52,113 nt of DNA from positions 1 through 52,113 of the forward strand of contig JACPPR010000004.1 of NCBI GenBank assembly GCA_016190895.1. The letters run 5' to 3'. Position 1 is the first letter of the stretch. Each line of letters begins with the position of its first letter. Shown piece after piece: positions 1 to 8,153 of the stretch. The translations under genes were made by a program, and so were the position numbers. The stretch is from Chloroflexota bacterium (GTDB taxonomy: Bacteria > Chloroflexota > Dehalococcoidia > Dehalococcoidales > UBA2162). The notes beneath the pieces were generated by a model. That model searched no databases and had not been told where the DNA came from. It worked only from the letters and a program-made list of their open reading frames with translations.

Positions 1-1
1 A

Positions 2-74
2 TGCCCCCAACGGAATTCGAATCCGTGTCTACACCTTGAAAGGGTGTCGTCCTAGGCCTCTAGACGATGGGGAC
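2..74 (-). tRNA. tRNA-Glu (anticodon TTC)
   Basis: The minus strand folds into a complete cloverleaf of 73 nt. The 7-bp acceptor stem GTCCCCA/TGGGGGC has one G-U pair, the anticodon arm ACACC-CTTTCAA-GGTGT carries TTC, and the T-arm contains the usual TTCGAAT loop. The discriminator base is A and CCA is not encoded. It decodes GAA/GAG. A good sigma-70-like promoter lies just upstream at 85-113. Confidence 0.95.
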
Positions 75-84
75 ACACTAGTGA

Positions 85-113
85 AGTATAGCAGACAGGC
101 CGTTAACAGGCAA
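85..113 (-). promoter_or_regulatory. promoter of tRNA-Glu
   Basis: On the minus strand TTGCCT (113-108) and TATACT (90-85) are separated by 17 bp, and the tRNA 5' end lies 11 bp downstream of the -10 box. The spacing is ideal for a housekeeping sigma factor. The -35 box overlaps the start of the divergent VTT-domain gene, so the two genes share this short control region. Confidence 0.6.
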
Positions 114-730
114 TGCCAGTGAACAACGCTTTCGGTGACAATAAACCGGCGGAGTTGAAGAAGCGGGGGAAGTGGCGGGCGATTGGCGTCCCGCTTTTGA
201 CAATACTCCTGGGTATCGGCATAACCGTGGCTCTTTATCTTTTTCGAGATAAGATTACCGGGCTGGGTAACTACGGCTATCTGGGCGCCTTTCTCATCAG
301 CCTGATTACCAGCGCCACGGTCTTCCTGCCCGTACCGGGTATCGTAGCGCTTTTCGCCCTCGCCGCAACCTTGAATCCGCTGCTTATCGGGCTGGCAGCC
401 GGCGCCGGGGGCATCATCGGCGAGATGACCGGCTTTCTTGTCGGCTATGGCGGGCACGAGGCGCTGCGCGGCAGGAGCAAGCTTCATTCCAGGCTGGAGA
501 AATGGATGAGGCGCTGGGGGTCCTGGGGGGTCTTCGCCGTAGCCGCTGCCCCGCTGCCCCTTTTCGATGTTGCCGGCATTATCGCCGGCGCGCTCCGTTT
601 CCCTCTCTGGAAATTCCTGCTGATAGGCTGGGTGGGCAAGACTATCAAGCTCACCTTGCTGATAATGGCGGGCGCCTGGGGGTGGGAGGCTTTGATAGAT
701 TTTATCGGCAGTCCGCCGCCCATTCCGTAG
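113..730 (+). CDS. VTT/SNARE-associated (DedA-like) membrane protein
   Basis: A 205-aa integral membrane protein. A basic cytoplasmic N-terminus (about residues 14-22) is followed by a first membrane span (about 24-43) and four or so further hydrophobic stretches. The Gly-rich segment with FLPVPG (about 70-75) and the GEMTGFLVGYGG run (about 103-114) match the VTT (SNARE-associated Golgi) family, whose members act in membrane lipid or ion homeostasis; the substrate is not readable here. The start is uncertain: the ATG has only a weak AACAGG upstream, and a GTG lies two codons later. It diverges from tRNA-Glu. Family is fairly sure, function is not. Confidence 0.85.
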   Translation: MPVNNAFGDNKPAELKKRGKWRAIGVPLLTILLGIGITVALYLFRDKITGLGNYGYLGAFLISLITSATVFLPVPGIVALFALAATLNPLLIGLAAGAGGIIGEMTGFLVGYGGHEALRGRSKLHSRLEKWMRRWGSWGVFAVAAAPLPLFDVAGIIAGALRFPLWKFLLIGWVGKTIKLTLLIMAGAWGWEALIDFIGSPPPIP

Positions 731-798
731 CATCCGCAAAATCCCGAACATCCCCGGCTTGGTAGGAGGCAAGGCCATGCCTTGCCCCTCCAGAAACT

Positions 799-1203
799 TT
801 ACAGCCGCTGCGTGAACAGGTAGATATGCGCGCCGAGAGCAAAAGTCAGCAGCCAGAGCCCGAGGGCTACCCGCATCGGCCACACCAGGCGCCGACGCCA
901 TCTTATCACACCCATAAAAGCCAGATTGATGAAAATCCAGATGCCGATAACGGAGAGACCGGCCAGGGCGTGGGCGAGCAGCTCGAAGTAAAACCAGTCC
1001 ACCGTCTGGCTTTGCAGCTGCAGCAATAAAGAAGGGAACATCACCCGAGCAATCGCCCCGATTTGAATGAGCACGGCTATTCTCATCACCAGACAATGCT
1101 GCTTGAGAAGCTTCCTCCTGGCAAGATAGGCGGCAATAAAGAGTACTCCTACCTGCACAACCTGCAGAACAAAAGCCCCACCGGTGAGCAGACTGATATT
1201 CAT
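799..1203 (-). CDS. small DUF420-like membrane protein
   Basis: A 134-aa protein with four predicted membrane spans and short loops. The ATG at 1203 was chosen because AGGAGG lies just upstream; a longer frame to 1287 has no ribosome site. The QHC segment after the first span, the LLAH segment in the third and the closing GAHIYLF helix resemble the DUF420 (YozB) pattern, in which membrane histidines are conserved. The match is loose and the role unknown. A TATAAT box at 1243-1238 would give a leader of about 30 nt. It converges with the VTT gene. Confidence 0.7.
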   Translation of the reverse strand: MNISLLTGGAFVLQVVQVGVLFIAAYLARRKLLKQHCLVMRIAVLIQIGAIARVMFPSLLLQLQSQTVDWFYFELLAHALAGLSVIGIWIFINLAFMGVIRWRRRLVWPMRVALGLWLLTFALGAHIYLFTQRL

Positions 1204-1360
1204 GGCGTCCTCCTTTTCACAACCGAGCCCTCCGTTAATTATACAACACCGCACAGTCTTTGACTCGAGGCCAGCAGCCCACGACAAACGCGTACAAAGT
1301 TGAAAAATTTTAGCAGGCGGGAAGAATCACTCGCAAATAGACTTCGGGGAAGAGCATCGG

Positions 1361-1389
1361 TTGATTTTGTTCTTGTCTTCGGATATACT
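1361..1389 (+). promoter_or_regulatory. promoter of the DUF1464/radical SAM pair
   Basis: TTGATT (1361-1366) and TATACT (1384-1389) are spaced by 17 bp. Transcription should start near 1396, giving a short leader that contains the GGGAGG ribosome site of the DUF1464 gene. Confidence 0.6.
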
Positions 1390-1411
1390 GCGTGACGGAA
1401 AGGGAGGAAAG

Positions 1412-2455
1412 ATGAGAGTTTTAGGTATCGACCCCGGGACGGTTTCTTTTGATTTATGCTTGCTGGAAGACAAGGAGATAGTCTTCGAGGACAGCATCCC
1501 CTCGACGTTAGTTGCTGAGAAACCGGAGGCGTTCGCCCAGGAGTGCCTCGACCTTAACCTGGACGTAATGATTGCCCCTTCCGGTATGGGACTGAATAAC
1601 CGGAGGTTGTCCGAACTGACTCCGAGAGAAATGTTCGAGCTTACCCTGGTCAGGGAGGGGGAAGAGGTGCCGGTGCTGGAAGGGATGAAGAAATTTCTTA
1701 CCATCATCCGGGCGGCCGGACTGGAGGTCTTCTTCCTGCCCGGCGTCATCCAATTGCCCACTGTTCCCCGCTGGCGGAAAATCAATAAGATAGATATGGG
1801 TACCGCCGACAAACTGTGTATCGCGGCTCTCTCAGTGGAAACCGTCTCCCGCAAGAAAAGGGTGAGCTATGACAAGGTGAACCATGTCGTCGTCGAGCTT
1901 GGCGGCGGCTATAATGCGGCGATGACAGTGGAGAAAGGGCAGATAATCAATGGCATCGGCGGCACGCTATTCCCCGGTCCCGGCTATATGAACGCCGGGG
2001 CGATGGATGGCGAGATTGCCTACCTGCTGCGGGGTTTTGAGAAAGCGCTGCTCTTCGGCGGCGGCGCCGGCGACCTGACCGGTGTTGCCGGACTTGCCCG
2101 GGAGCAGTTCACTCAGGAATCTTACCCGGATGCCTTCAACGCTTTCCTTGAAGGCATCCTCTTCGCCGTGTGCAGCCAGCGGGCGATACTGCCGAGCCGG
2201 GAAGTCTATCTCTCGGGCAGATTGACGGGGTATGAGAATATTTACCGCCCTGTCAAAACGGCACTGGAACAACTGGGCTATTCGGTCAGCCTGCTGCCGA
2301 CTCTCTCGAACAAGAGTAAGGCGGCCGCGCAAGGCTACGCAATTGTCGGCAACGGCTCGTTCGGCGGCTATTATGAGCCGCTCGTGAAGCACATGATGAT
2401 AGACAAGGCGGAAGGCTCCGTAATCGATTATGTCTTTTGGAAGGAGAGGATGTGA
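1412..2455 (+). CDS. DUF1464 family ASKHA-fold kinase-like protein
   Basis: A 347-aa protein. MRVLGIDPGT at the N-terminus is an ASKHA phosphate-1 loop. A second glycine-rich segment (VVVELGGGYNAAM, about 158-170), a GGTLFPGPG loop and a late LSGRLTG segment complete the sugar-kinase/acetokinase-like layout. This matches DUF1464, a family best known from archaea and often labelled a predicted butyrate kinase without experimental support. The ATG at 1412 is preceded by GGGAGG; a frame extension to 1361 would run through the promoter. Its stop overlaps the GTG of the radical SAM gene (ATGTGA), so the two are translationally coupled. Substrate unknown; archaeal origin is possible. Confidence 0.85.
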   Translation: MRVLGIDPGTVSFDLCLLEDKEIVFEDSIPSTLVAEKPEAFAQECLDLNLDVMIAPSGMGLNNRRLSELTPREMFELTLVREGEEVPVLEGMKKFLTIIRAAGLEVFFLPGVIQLPTVPRWRKINKIDMGTADKLCIAALSVETVSRKKRVSYDKVNHVVVELGGGYNAAMTVEKGQIINGIGGTLFPGPGYMNAGAMDGEIAYLLRGFEKALLFGGGAGDLTGVAGLAREQFTQESYPDAFNAFLEGILFAVCSQRAILPSREVYLSGRLTGYENIYRPVKTALEQLGYSVSLLPTLSNKSKAAAQGYAIVGNGSFGGYYEPLVKHMMIDKAEGSVIDYVFWKERM

Positions 2456-3471
2456 GGAACCCGATATATGTAGATTGGGCTATTACCAGCAAATGCAATC
2501 TGGATTGCCGGCACTGCGTCGGTATGGAGGGAGGCGAACTCACCCATGCTCAGGTAATGAAGATTACCCGCGATATTATCTCCCTGTCTCCGAGGTGGGT
2601 GATACTGGAAGGAGGCGAACCGCTGATGCGTCCCGACCTGCCCGAGGTGGGCCGGATGCTCAAGAAAGCCGGCATCGAGGTTTTCCTGATAACTAATGGC
2701 AACGCCTTCACCGAGGAAAAGATAAAGGAACTGGCCGCTTTCTCACCAAAAATTCTCTTCAGCATCGATGGCGCCGACGCCGCCACTTACGAGAATACTA
2801 AGACCGGGGCCAGTTTTGAGACTGCCAAAGAGTGGGCGAAGCGGTGCACCGCCGCAGGCCTTTTCCACGGCATAACTACCGTGCTTTCCCGGGCGAACCT
2901 GAGGCAGGTTAAACAGCTGGTCCGCCTGACGGAAGACCTGGGGGGCAAGAATCTGATTTTCTTGCCGTTAAAGCCGTTCGGCGATACTGAGATTTCCAGG
3001 GACTATTACGAGCAGAATAAGCTCTCTCCGCTGGAACAAGAGGCAGCCGTCGAGGAGATATATTCCTGCGGTAGCCGGCTGGATATTTTCTATGACGAGC
3101 CATTCCTCTGGAATCTGGCGGCCGAGCACGGCCTTTCTCTGGATGGTTCTGATAGCGGAGTAACCATACCGGAAGTGACCGGCTGCGCGGCGGCTCATTC
3201 GCTCTACATTCAGACCGGCGGCAGCGTCCGACCGTGCATGTTCTGCTCCGAAGAGCTAACTTTCGGTAATGCCGCTAAGGAACCTCTGGGTGAAATCTGG
3301 CGGCGAATGAGTGAAAGCGAGAGCATTACCGGCTGGTCAGACCAGAATAAACGAAAAGGGAACTGCGGCGAGTGTTCCCAGTTTGAATCTTGCCGGGGGT
3401 GCCTGGCCCGGGTCGCCAAGCTTACCGGAGACGTTTTACAGGCAGACCCCTGCTGCCCCTTTGCCGGATAA
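2452..3471 (+). CDS. radical SAM protein with SPASM-type C-terminal cysteine domain
   Basis: A 339-aa protein starting at GTG 2452 behind AAGGAG; a TTG at 2437 is the alternative. The radical SAM cluster motif CNLDCRHC is at residues 15-22, followed by the GGEP segment that contacts S-adenosylmethionine and a full TIM-barrel length. The C-terminal quarter has a Cys-rich auxiliary cluster region (CMFC, CGEC, CRGC and a final CC), as in SPASM proteins that mature peptides (PqqE type) or modify haem precursors (NirJ/AhbC/AhbD type). The ending CRGCLARVAKLTGD looks most like the haem-modifying branch, but no haem genes are nearby. It probably acts with the coupled DUF1464 protein. Confidence 0.88.
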   Translation: MRNPIYVDWAITSKCNLDCRHCVGMEGGELTHAQVMKITRDIISLSPRWVILEGGEPLMRPDLPEVGRMLKKAGIEVFLITNGNAFTEEKIKELAAFSPKILFSIDGADAATYENTKTGASFETAKEWAKRCTAAGLFHGITTVLSRANLRQVKQLVRLTEDLGGKNLIFLPLKPFGDTEISRDYYEQNKLSPLEQEAAVEEIYSCGSRLDIFYDEPFLWNLAAEHGLSLDGSDSGVTIPEVTGCAAAHSLYIQTGGSVRPCMFCSEELTFGNAAKEPLGEIWRRMSESESITGWSDQNKRKGNCGECSQFESCRGCLARVAKLTGDVLQADPCCPFAG

Positions 3472-3537
3472 GCAGTAGAAAAGTTGGCGATACGTGAACC
3501 ACCGGCTTATGGACTATCCTGCTATTGTTCCCGCCTT

Positions 3538-3951
3538 TCATTTGGCAATGGTAATTTCACCTGTCATAGAAGGGTAAACCCGGCAGTGGTATCGGAAAGT
3601 ACCCCCCTTATTCAATAAATGGGCATAAGTCTCACCATGGGCCAGGTCACCGCTATCGAATAGGTCGTCATCGCTTCTTACAATATGAGTTACGGAATCC
3701 TGGTTAGTCCAGATAATATAGGCTCCGCCAAGACCGGTAACATTAACCGCAGCCGGCGAAAAGGCAAAGTCAGAAATGGTTACTTTTACAACAGTCGGTA
3801 CCTTTCCCTCCGGCGGCGGTGGCACAAAAACCGGCTCCTGCGATGGAGCCGGAGCTTGTTGTTGAGTACAGGCAATCGGCTCGATGGCGCTTGAGAGTAA
3901 GATGACTAACATCACCGGGACAAAGAATTTATGATGGCGTCGTCCAGTAAT
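3538..3951 (-). CDS. degenerate cupredoxin (plastocyanin-like) paralog
   Basis: A cupredoxin domain of about 90 aa follows a hydrophobic leader and a Pro-rich linker. It is a tandem duplicate of the gene immediately upstream. Three features are damaged relative to that copy. The position of the paralog's ATG is ATT (3951-3949), though GAGGGGG sits 6 nt before it; otherwise translation must start at GTG 3915 or ATG 3912 inside the signal sequence. The lipobox reads PIAC instead of LSAC. The copper-ligand motif reads YHCRVYPSM, with Tyr where His is expected, although the upstream THIV His, the Cys and the Met remain. It may be a decaying copy or a protein with altered metal binding. Confidence 0.7.
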   Translation of the reverse strand: MTGRRHHKFFVPVMLVILLSSAIEPIACTQQQAPAPSQEPVFVPPPPEGKVPTVVKVTISDFAFSPAAVNVTGLGGAYIIWTNQDSVTHIVRSDDDLFDSGDLAHGETYAHLLNKGGTFRYHCRVYPSMTGEITIAK

Positions 3952-3975
3952 CGCTTGCCCCCTCGACTCTAGCCG

Positions 3976-4515
3976 TTACTCGGTAACGACAACTTTACCT
4001 GTCATCAAAGGGTGATAGTCACAGAAGTACTCGAAGGTTCCGTCTTGCTTAAATGTGTAGCTAAAGGTAGCATCCCGGGACATGGTACCGCTGTCAAACA
4101 GCGCAGTCTGGCTGGTTATCGTGTGAGGCGCCAAATCTCGATTGGTCCAGGTAACCGTAGCTCCGACGGGGACGGTAATCGTTGATGACACAAACTCAAA
4201 ACCTTTGATTTCCACGTTTAGAGGACTCGATTGCTGTTGCGGCGGCGAGGTCGCTGGCTGTTGAGTTGGAGTTGGATTTGGCTGAGGCGCTGCTGGCTGC
4301 TCGGGCGCCGAAGAATTCTGTGTTGGGGCATCTGGTTCCGGAGACACTGTCCTGGCTTCTTCCCTCGGAATCGTCCGTCCTTCGGTCGCTATCCGCGCCG
4401 GCCCGCTAGCCGGATTTGGCGGAGCTTGCTGGGTACAGGCGCTGAGAAAGACAACACCCACCCCCAGACTCAATGAGAGCAGGGCAAGGAAATTACGGCG
4501 GCGCCATCCAGTCAT
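3976..4515 (-). CDS. plastocyanin-like cupredoxin lipoprotein
   Basis: A 179-aa exported blue-copper-type protein. The N-terminus has twin arginines (WRRRNF), a hydrophobic stretch and a lipobox FLSAC, pointing to a lipid-anchored, possibly Tat-exported protein. A Pro/Gln/Ser/Thr-rich linker (about residues 30-95) precedes a cupredoxin domain with the full ligand set: PHT His and the Cys, His and Met of FCDYHPLM. It would carry electrons or bind copper at the outer face of the membrane. The start at 4515 fits the signal sequence; an upstream ATG at 4557 has no ribosome site. The degenerate tandem copy starts about 25 nt downstream. Confidence 0.88.
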   Translation of the reverse strand: MTGWRRRNFLALLSLSLGVGVVFLSACTQQAPPNPASGPARIATEGRTIPREEARTVSPEPDAPTQNSSAPEQPAAPQPNPTPTQQPATSPPQQQSSPLNVEIKGFEFVSSTITVPVGATVTWTNRDLAPHTITSQTALFDSGTMSRDATFSYTFKQDGTFEYFCDYHPLMTGKVVVTE

Positions 4516-4867
4516 CGCTTGTTCTTTCCACAGACTGCTCACTATTCTAGCCGGCAAAACATCGAAAAGTCATAAAACCAGGTGGGGAAAAATAACAAAA
4601 AGATTACGTTTCGGTGCAATAATTCACTTTGGTTTTCAGGATGGCAGATAAACAGGTAGCACAGGCGTCCCCGCCTGTGCTACCCTCAAATTTCTTGTCG
4701 CCATGAGGGCGTTTAATAATATCATTCTCCGGTCAAGCCGGAGAATCCACAATCTCCCGTTCTTAGGATTCCCCGCCTGCGCGGGGAATGACAGGGTGTT
4801 GTTAAACGCCCTCTTGCCATCTTGATTGCAAATTGGAATAGGGTAAGGAACTATTCGCGCTTGAGTC
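4516..4867. repeat. intergenic region with two palindromic repeat elements
   Basis: This 352-bp gap holds no gene. At 4655-4684 a 13-bp stem (GGTAGCACAGGCG with its complement) has a 4-nt loop; relatives occur near 10640 and 21762. At 4705-4813 a 109-bp unit is bounded by perfect 12-bp inverted repeats (GAGGGCGTTTAA / TTAAACGCCCTC) and contains two smaller hairpins, ATTCTCCGG...CCGGAGAAT and ATTCCCCGC...GCGGGGAAT. The second looks like a small non-autonomous mobile element. Neither has a U-tract that would make a clear terminator. Confidence 0.75.
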
Positions 4868-5089
4868 TTAGACGGCGACGACTTCTTTGACTTCGGGGAT
4901 TTCTTTCTTCAGGATTTGCTCGATGCCCATTTTCAGGGTCAGGGTGGACATCGGGCAGCCGGCGCAGGCGCCGGTCAGTTTTACCTCGACTGTGCCGTCT
5001 TTGACGCCAATCAGTTCGACATTACCGCCATCACGTACCAGGGCGGGACGGATTTTATTTAAGACTCCTTCAACCTGTTCTTTTTGCAT
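4868..5089 (-). CDS. NifU-like C-terminal (NFU) iron-sulfur scaffold protein
   Basis: A 73-aa single-domain protein. RPALVRDGGNVEL and GACAGCPMS, with the paired cysteines of CAGC, are the NFU signature; the cysteines hold a [4Fe-4S] cluster between two subunits for delivery to client proteins in the cytoplasm. It lacks the A-type or U-type N-terminal domains of NfuA and NifU, like the short NFU proteins of many Gram-positive-type bacteria. GAGGAAGG lies upstream of the ATG. It stands alone between repeats and recA. Confidence 0.93.
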   Translation of the reverse strand: MQKEQVEGVLNKIRPALVRDGGNVELIGVKDGTVEVKLTGACAGCPMSTLTLKMGIEQILKKEIPEVKEVVAV

Positions 5090-5269
5090 TGGTTTTCCTT
5101 CCTCTTTAGGCCAGGTATTTTTGCATCTCAGCCTTTATTGAATTTTACCACGACTCGAAAGGGCGGTCAATTTTGGAGAATTTGCCGACCATAAGCCACC
5201 AAAAGTTATCCATCTTTTGCTTCGCCTCCCAATTTCATTCCACCATATGCAAACAGAACCTCATTTTCC

Positions 5270-5298
5270 TTGCTTTGGCAGCATAGCTATGGTAAGAT
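5270..5298 (+). promoter_or_regulatory. possible recA promoter
   Basis: TTGCTT (5270-5275) and TAAGAT (5293-5298) are 17 bp apart. The -10 box ends only 15 bp before the recA ATG, so the leader would be very short. No Gram-positive-type SOS box (GAAC-N4-GTTC) was seen. Weak evidence. Confidence 0.35.
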
Positions 5299-5313
5299 TA
5301 TGTCAGAGCGAAA

Positions 5314-6339
5314 ATGACCACAGAGAAAACGAAGGCCCTAGAGCTAGCCATCGGCCAAATCGAAAAACGATTCGGCAAAGGCTCCATCATGAGATTGGGG
5401 ATGGCCACCATCGCGCCTGTGTCAGTCATCCCCAGCGGCGCCCTGTCACTCGACCTGGCACTGGGAGTAGGGGGCATTCCCCGCGGACGGATTACTGAGA
5501 TATTCGGTCCCGAATCTTCGGGGAAAACTACTCTTGCCCTGACCGTAATTGCTCAAGCGCAGAAACAGGGGGGCATCGCTGCCTACATCGATGTCGAACA
5601 TGCCCTCGACCCGGCTTACGCTAACCGTTGCGGAGTTAATGTCGATGCCATGCTCATCTCCCAACCGGATACTGGTGAGCAAGCCCTTGAGATTGCCGAG
5701 GCGCTGCTCAGGAGCGGAGCGGTCGATATTATCGTCGTTGATAGCGTCGCCGCCCTGGTATCTCAGGCCGAGATTGAGGGCGATATGGGAGATGCCCATG
5801 TTGCCTTGCAGGCCCGCCTGATGTCGCAAGCCCTGAGAAAGCTGACTGCCGCCATCGGCAAAACGGGAACTTCGGTAGTCTTCATCAACCAGCTAAGGGA
5901 AAAGGTCGGCATCGTCTTCGGCAATCCTGAAGTAACTCCGGGCGGTAGAGCTTTGAAGTTCTATAGCTCGGTCCGGATTGACCTGAGACGCGCCGACACT
6001 ATCAAACAGGGTAGCGAAGTGATTGGCAGCCACGTTAAAGCCAAAGTCGTTAAGAACAAGGTCGCTCCTCCCTTTAGAAGCGCTGAATTCGATATCATGT
6101 TTGACCATGGTATCAGCCGGGAGGGCAACATCATCGACCTTGGCGTCGAGCTGGGGCTAGTGAGCAAGTCGGGTGCCTTCTTCTCCTATGGTGATATTCG
6201 CTTGGGGCAAGGCAGGGAAAGCGCCAAGCAATATCTGGCGCAGCATCCTGAGCTTGCCCGGGAAATTGAAGACAAGATTAGAGCCTCAGCTATCGCCAGT
6301 CATCGGCCGTCTACTCCGGACAATGATGAAAGCTCCTAA
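5314..6339 (+). CDS. recA: recombinase RecA
   Basis: A 341-aa protein of normal RecA length. It polymerises on single-stranded DNA, drives strand exchange in homologous recombination and triggers SOS repressor cleavage. Walker [10 protein letters not shown] is at residues 65-73, Walker [11 protein letters not shown] near 139-148, and the DNA-binding loop region from INQLREK to TPGGRALKF spans about 191-215. The C-terminus is short and modestly acidic. The ATG has no strong ribosome site, in line with a short leader. A hairpin with a weak U-tract follows at 6380-6413, before rny. Confidence 0.99.
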   Translation: MTTEKTKALELAIGQIEKRFGKGSIMRLGMATIAPVSVIPSGALSLDLALGVGGIPRGRITEIFGPESSGKTTLALTVIAQAQKQGGIAAYIDVEHALDPAYANRCGVNVDAMLISQPDTGEQALEIAEALLRSGAVDIIVVDSVAALVSQAEIEGDMGDAHVALQARLMSQALRKLTAAIGKTGTSVVFINQLREKVGIVFGNPEVTPGGRALKFYSSVRIDLRRADTIKQGSEVIGSHVKAKVVKNKVAPPFRSAEFDIMFDHGISREGNIIDLGVELGLVSKSGAFFSYGDIRLGQGRESAKQYLAQHPELAREIEDKIRASAIASHRPSTPDNDESS

Positions 6340-6379
6340 ACTAATAGATTAAGAGCCTGGTCGGGATAGCAATGCATAC

Positions 6380-6413
6380 AAAGCTGAGGCAACGTGCCTC
6401 AGCTTTATTGCTT
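6380..6413 (+). terminator. hairpin terminator after recA
   Basis: A perfect 12-bp stem AAAGCTGAGGCA / TGCCTCAGCTTT with a 3-nt loop (6380-6406) is followed by ATTGCTT. The stem is strong but the U-tract is poor, so termination may be partial and rny may receive read-through. Confidence 0.6.
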
Positions 6414-6451
6414 AAAGGGGCGGGTGAGAAATTTGGGAAGTGAGGTAAAAA

Positions 6452-7999
6452 ATGGAAGCAACGGCTGTTATAGGTTATGTAGCACTGGTCTCAATATTCG
6501 TTATCGGTCTGGTATCCGGCGGCGCCATCGTCTTCTTCTTCCGGCGAATGTCCCTCCTCCGCGAGTTGCGGAACGCTCAACGGAAAGCGGCCAGAATGGT
6601 AGCTGAAGCCAGGGATGAGGCGAAGGAAATCATCCGCGAATCAAAGGAAGCCTCCGATAAAACCAGGACAACGGCTGAAACCGAGCTTGGCCAGCGGCGC
6701 AGTGAGCTAGGGCGTCAGGAAAACCGGCTGACCTCCAAGATAGAAACCCTGGACCGCCGCATGGAAAGCCTGGAGCAGCGCGAACGCAACCTGGTAAACC
6801 GGGAAAAAAGCATCGAGACGACACGCAATGAGATTACTACCCTCAAAGACAAGCAGCTAAAGCAACTGGAAGTAATCTCGGGTATGACAAGCGCCGATGC
6901 CAAGCAGGAACTGCTCGGCAAGGTGGAGTCGGAGATGAAGGATGATGTTTCAAGGCGCCTCCGGGAGTGGGAAATCAAGCTGAAAGAGGAAGCCGACCGG
7001 AAGGCACAGGACATCCTGGCCCAGGTTATCCAGCGCTCTGCCTCGGAAATAGTCTCCGAGACCTCCGTAGTCAGCGTGCCCTTGCCTAACGATGAGATGA
7101 AGGGACGCCTTATCGGCCGGGAAGGCCGCAACATTCGAGTCCTGGAACAGACCACCGGGGTCGACCTGATTATAGATGATACACCTGAAGCAGTGACCCT
7201 CTCCAGTTTCGACCCGGTACGTCGAGAAGTAGCCCGCGTCGCCCTGACCAAACTGATTAGTGACGGGCGCATTCACCCGGCCCGCATCGAGGAGGTCGTC
7301 ACCAAAGCCAAGTCAGAAGTGGATGCCGCTATCATTACGGCCGGCGAACAAGCTGCCTATGAAGTGGAAGTGCCCGGCTTGCGCCCTGAACTCATCAGGC
7401 TGCTGGGCCGTCTCAAGTACCGCACCAGCTACGGTCAAAATGTCCTCACTCACAGCATCGAGACCGCTTATCTGGCCGGTATGATTGCCTCGGAATTGAA
7501 GGCCAATGTCGCCATAGCCAAGAAAGCGGGACTGCTTCACGATATCGGGAAGGCAGTCGACCGCGAGGTAGAGGGCACTCATGCCGCCATCGGGGCTGAC
7601 CTGGTTAAACAGTGGGAGAAATCTCCGGAGGTTATTCAGGGTATCGCCGAACACCACCTTGAAACTACCCCGAGCGGTATCTGGGGCTACATCATTTCAG
7701 CGGCCGATGCTATCAGTAGCGCCAGGCCGGGCGCCAGACGGGAATCGGTGGAGAACTATCTGAAACGGCTCACCGCTCTTGAAGAGATTGCCAATAGCTT
7801 CAAGGGAGTCGAAAAATCCTTTGCTATCCAGGCCGGACGGGAAGTCCGGATTCTGGTCAAGCCGGAGGAAGTCGATGACCTGGGGGCGATGCGGCTGGCC
7901 CGAGACATCGTCAAGAAGATTGAGGAGGGGTTGGAGTATCCGGGGCAGATAAAGGTTACCGTGCTCAGAGAAACCAGAGCGACTGATTACGCCAGGTAA
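6452..7999 (+). CDS. rny: ribonuclease Y
   Basis: A 515-aa membrane-anchored endoribonuclease that starts mRNA decay. One N-terminal membrane helix (about residues 7-30) is followed by a long charged coiled coil (about 35-200), a KH RNA-binding domain with [10 protein letters not shown] at 218-227, and an HD domain with the metal-binding LLHDIGK at 361-367. Length and domain order match the family. GAGGT precedes the ATG. Its neighbour is the YmdB-like phosphoesterase, a common pairing in Firmicutes and Chloroflexota. Confidence 0.98.
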   Translation: MEATAVIGYVALVSIFVIGLVSGGAIVFFFRRMSLLRELRNAQRKAARMVAEARDEAKEIIRESKEASDKTRTTAETELGQRRSELGRQENRLTSKIETLDRRMESLEQRERNLVNREKSIETTRNEITTLKDKQLKQLEVISGMTSADAKQELLGKVESEMKDDVSRRLREWEIKLKEEADRKAQDILAQVIQRSASEIVSETSVVSVPLPNDEMKGRLIGREGRNIRVLEQTTGVDLIIDDTPEAVTLSSFDPVRREVARVALTKLISDGRIHPARIEEVVTKAKSEVDAAIITAGEQAAYEVEVPGLRPELIRLLGRLKYRTSYGQNVLTHSIETAYLAGMIASELKANVAIAKKAGLLHDIGKAVDREVEGTHAAIGADLVKQWEKSPEVIQGIAEHHLETTPSGIWGYIISAADAISSARPGARRESVENYLKRLTALEEIANSFKGVEKSFAIQAGREVRILVKPEEVDDLGAMRLARDIVKKIEEGLEYPGQIKVTVLRETRATDYAR

Positions 8000-8024
8000 A
8001 GAGCTTTGTATCAAATGTCATTCT

Positions 8025-8052
8025 GTAGAGACACGGCATGCCGTGTCTCTAC
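8025..8052. repeat. 28-bp perfect palindrome, copy 1
   Basis: GTAGAGACACGGCA and its exact reverse complement form a 28-bp palindrome between rny and the ymdB-like gene. An identical copy lies at 43367-43394. A second inverted repeat of the GTGGGT...ACCCAC type follows at about 8084-8110. Together these fill the gap. Confidence 0.85.
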
Positions 8053-8153
8053 GCAAATCCGAAGGGCGCCTAAGTAGCCGTAGGGTGGGTGAAGCGTAGC
8101 GAAACCCACCGATTTCCGGCTTGCGGATAGCAGCGGAAAGGACAATAAAAACA

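Noticed and set aside
29-1096. A 355-codon minus-strand open frame from the tRNA through the VTT gene
   Set aside because: It runs antisense through tRNA-Glu, the VTT gene and the DUF420-like gene, has a low-complexity Pro/Ala/Arg composition and no recognisable domain.
5221-5313. SOS box upstream of recA
   Set aside because: Only an unpaired GAAC-like segment occurs; no inverted GAAC-N4-GTTC motif was found.
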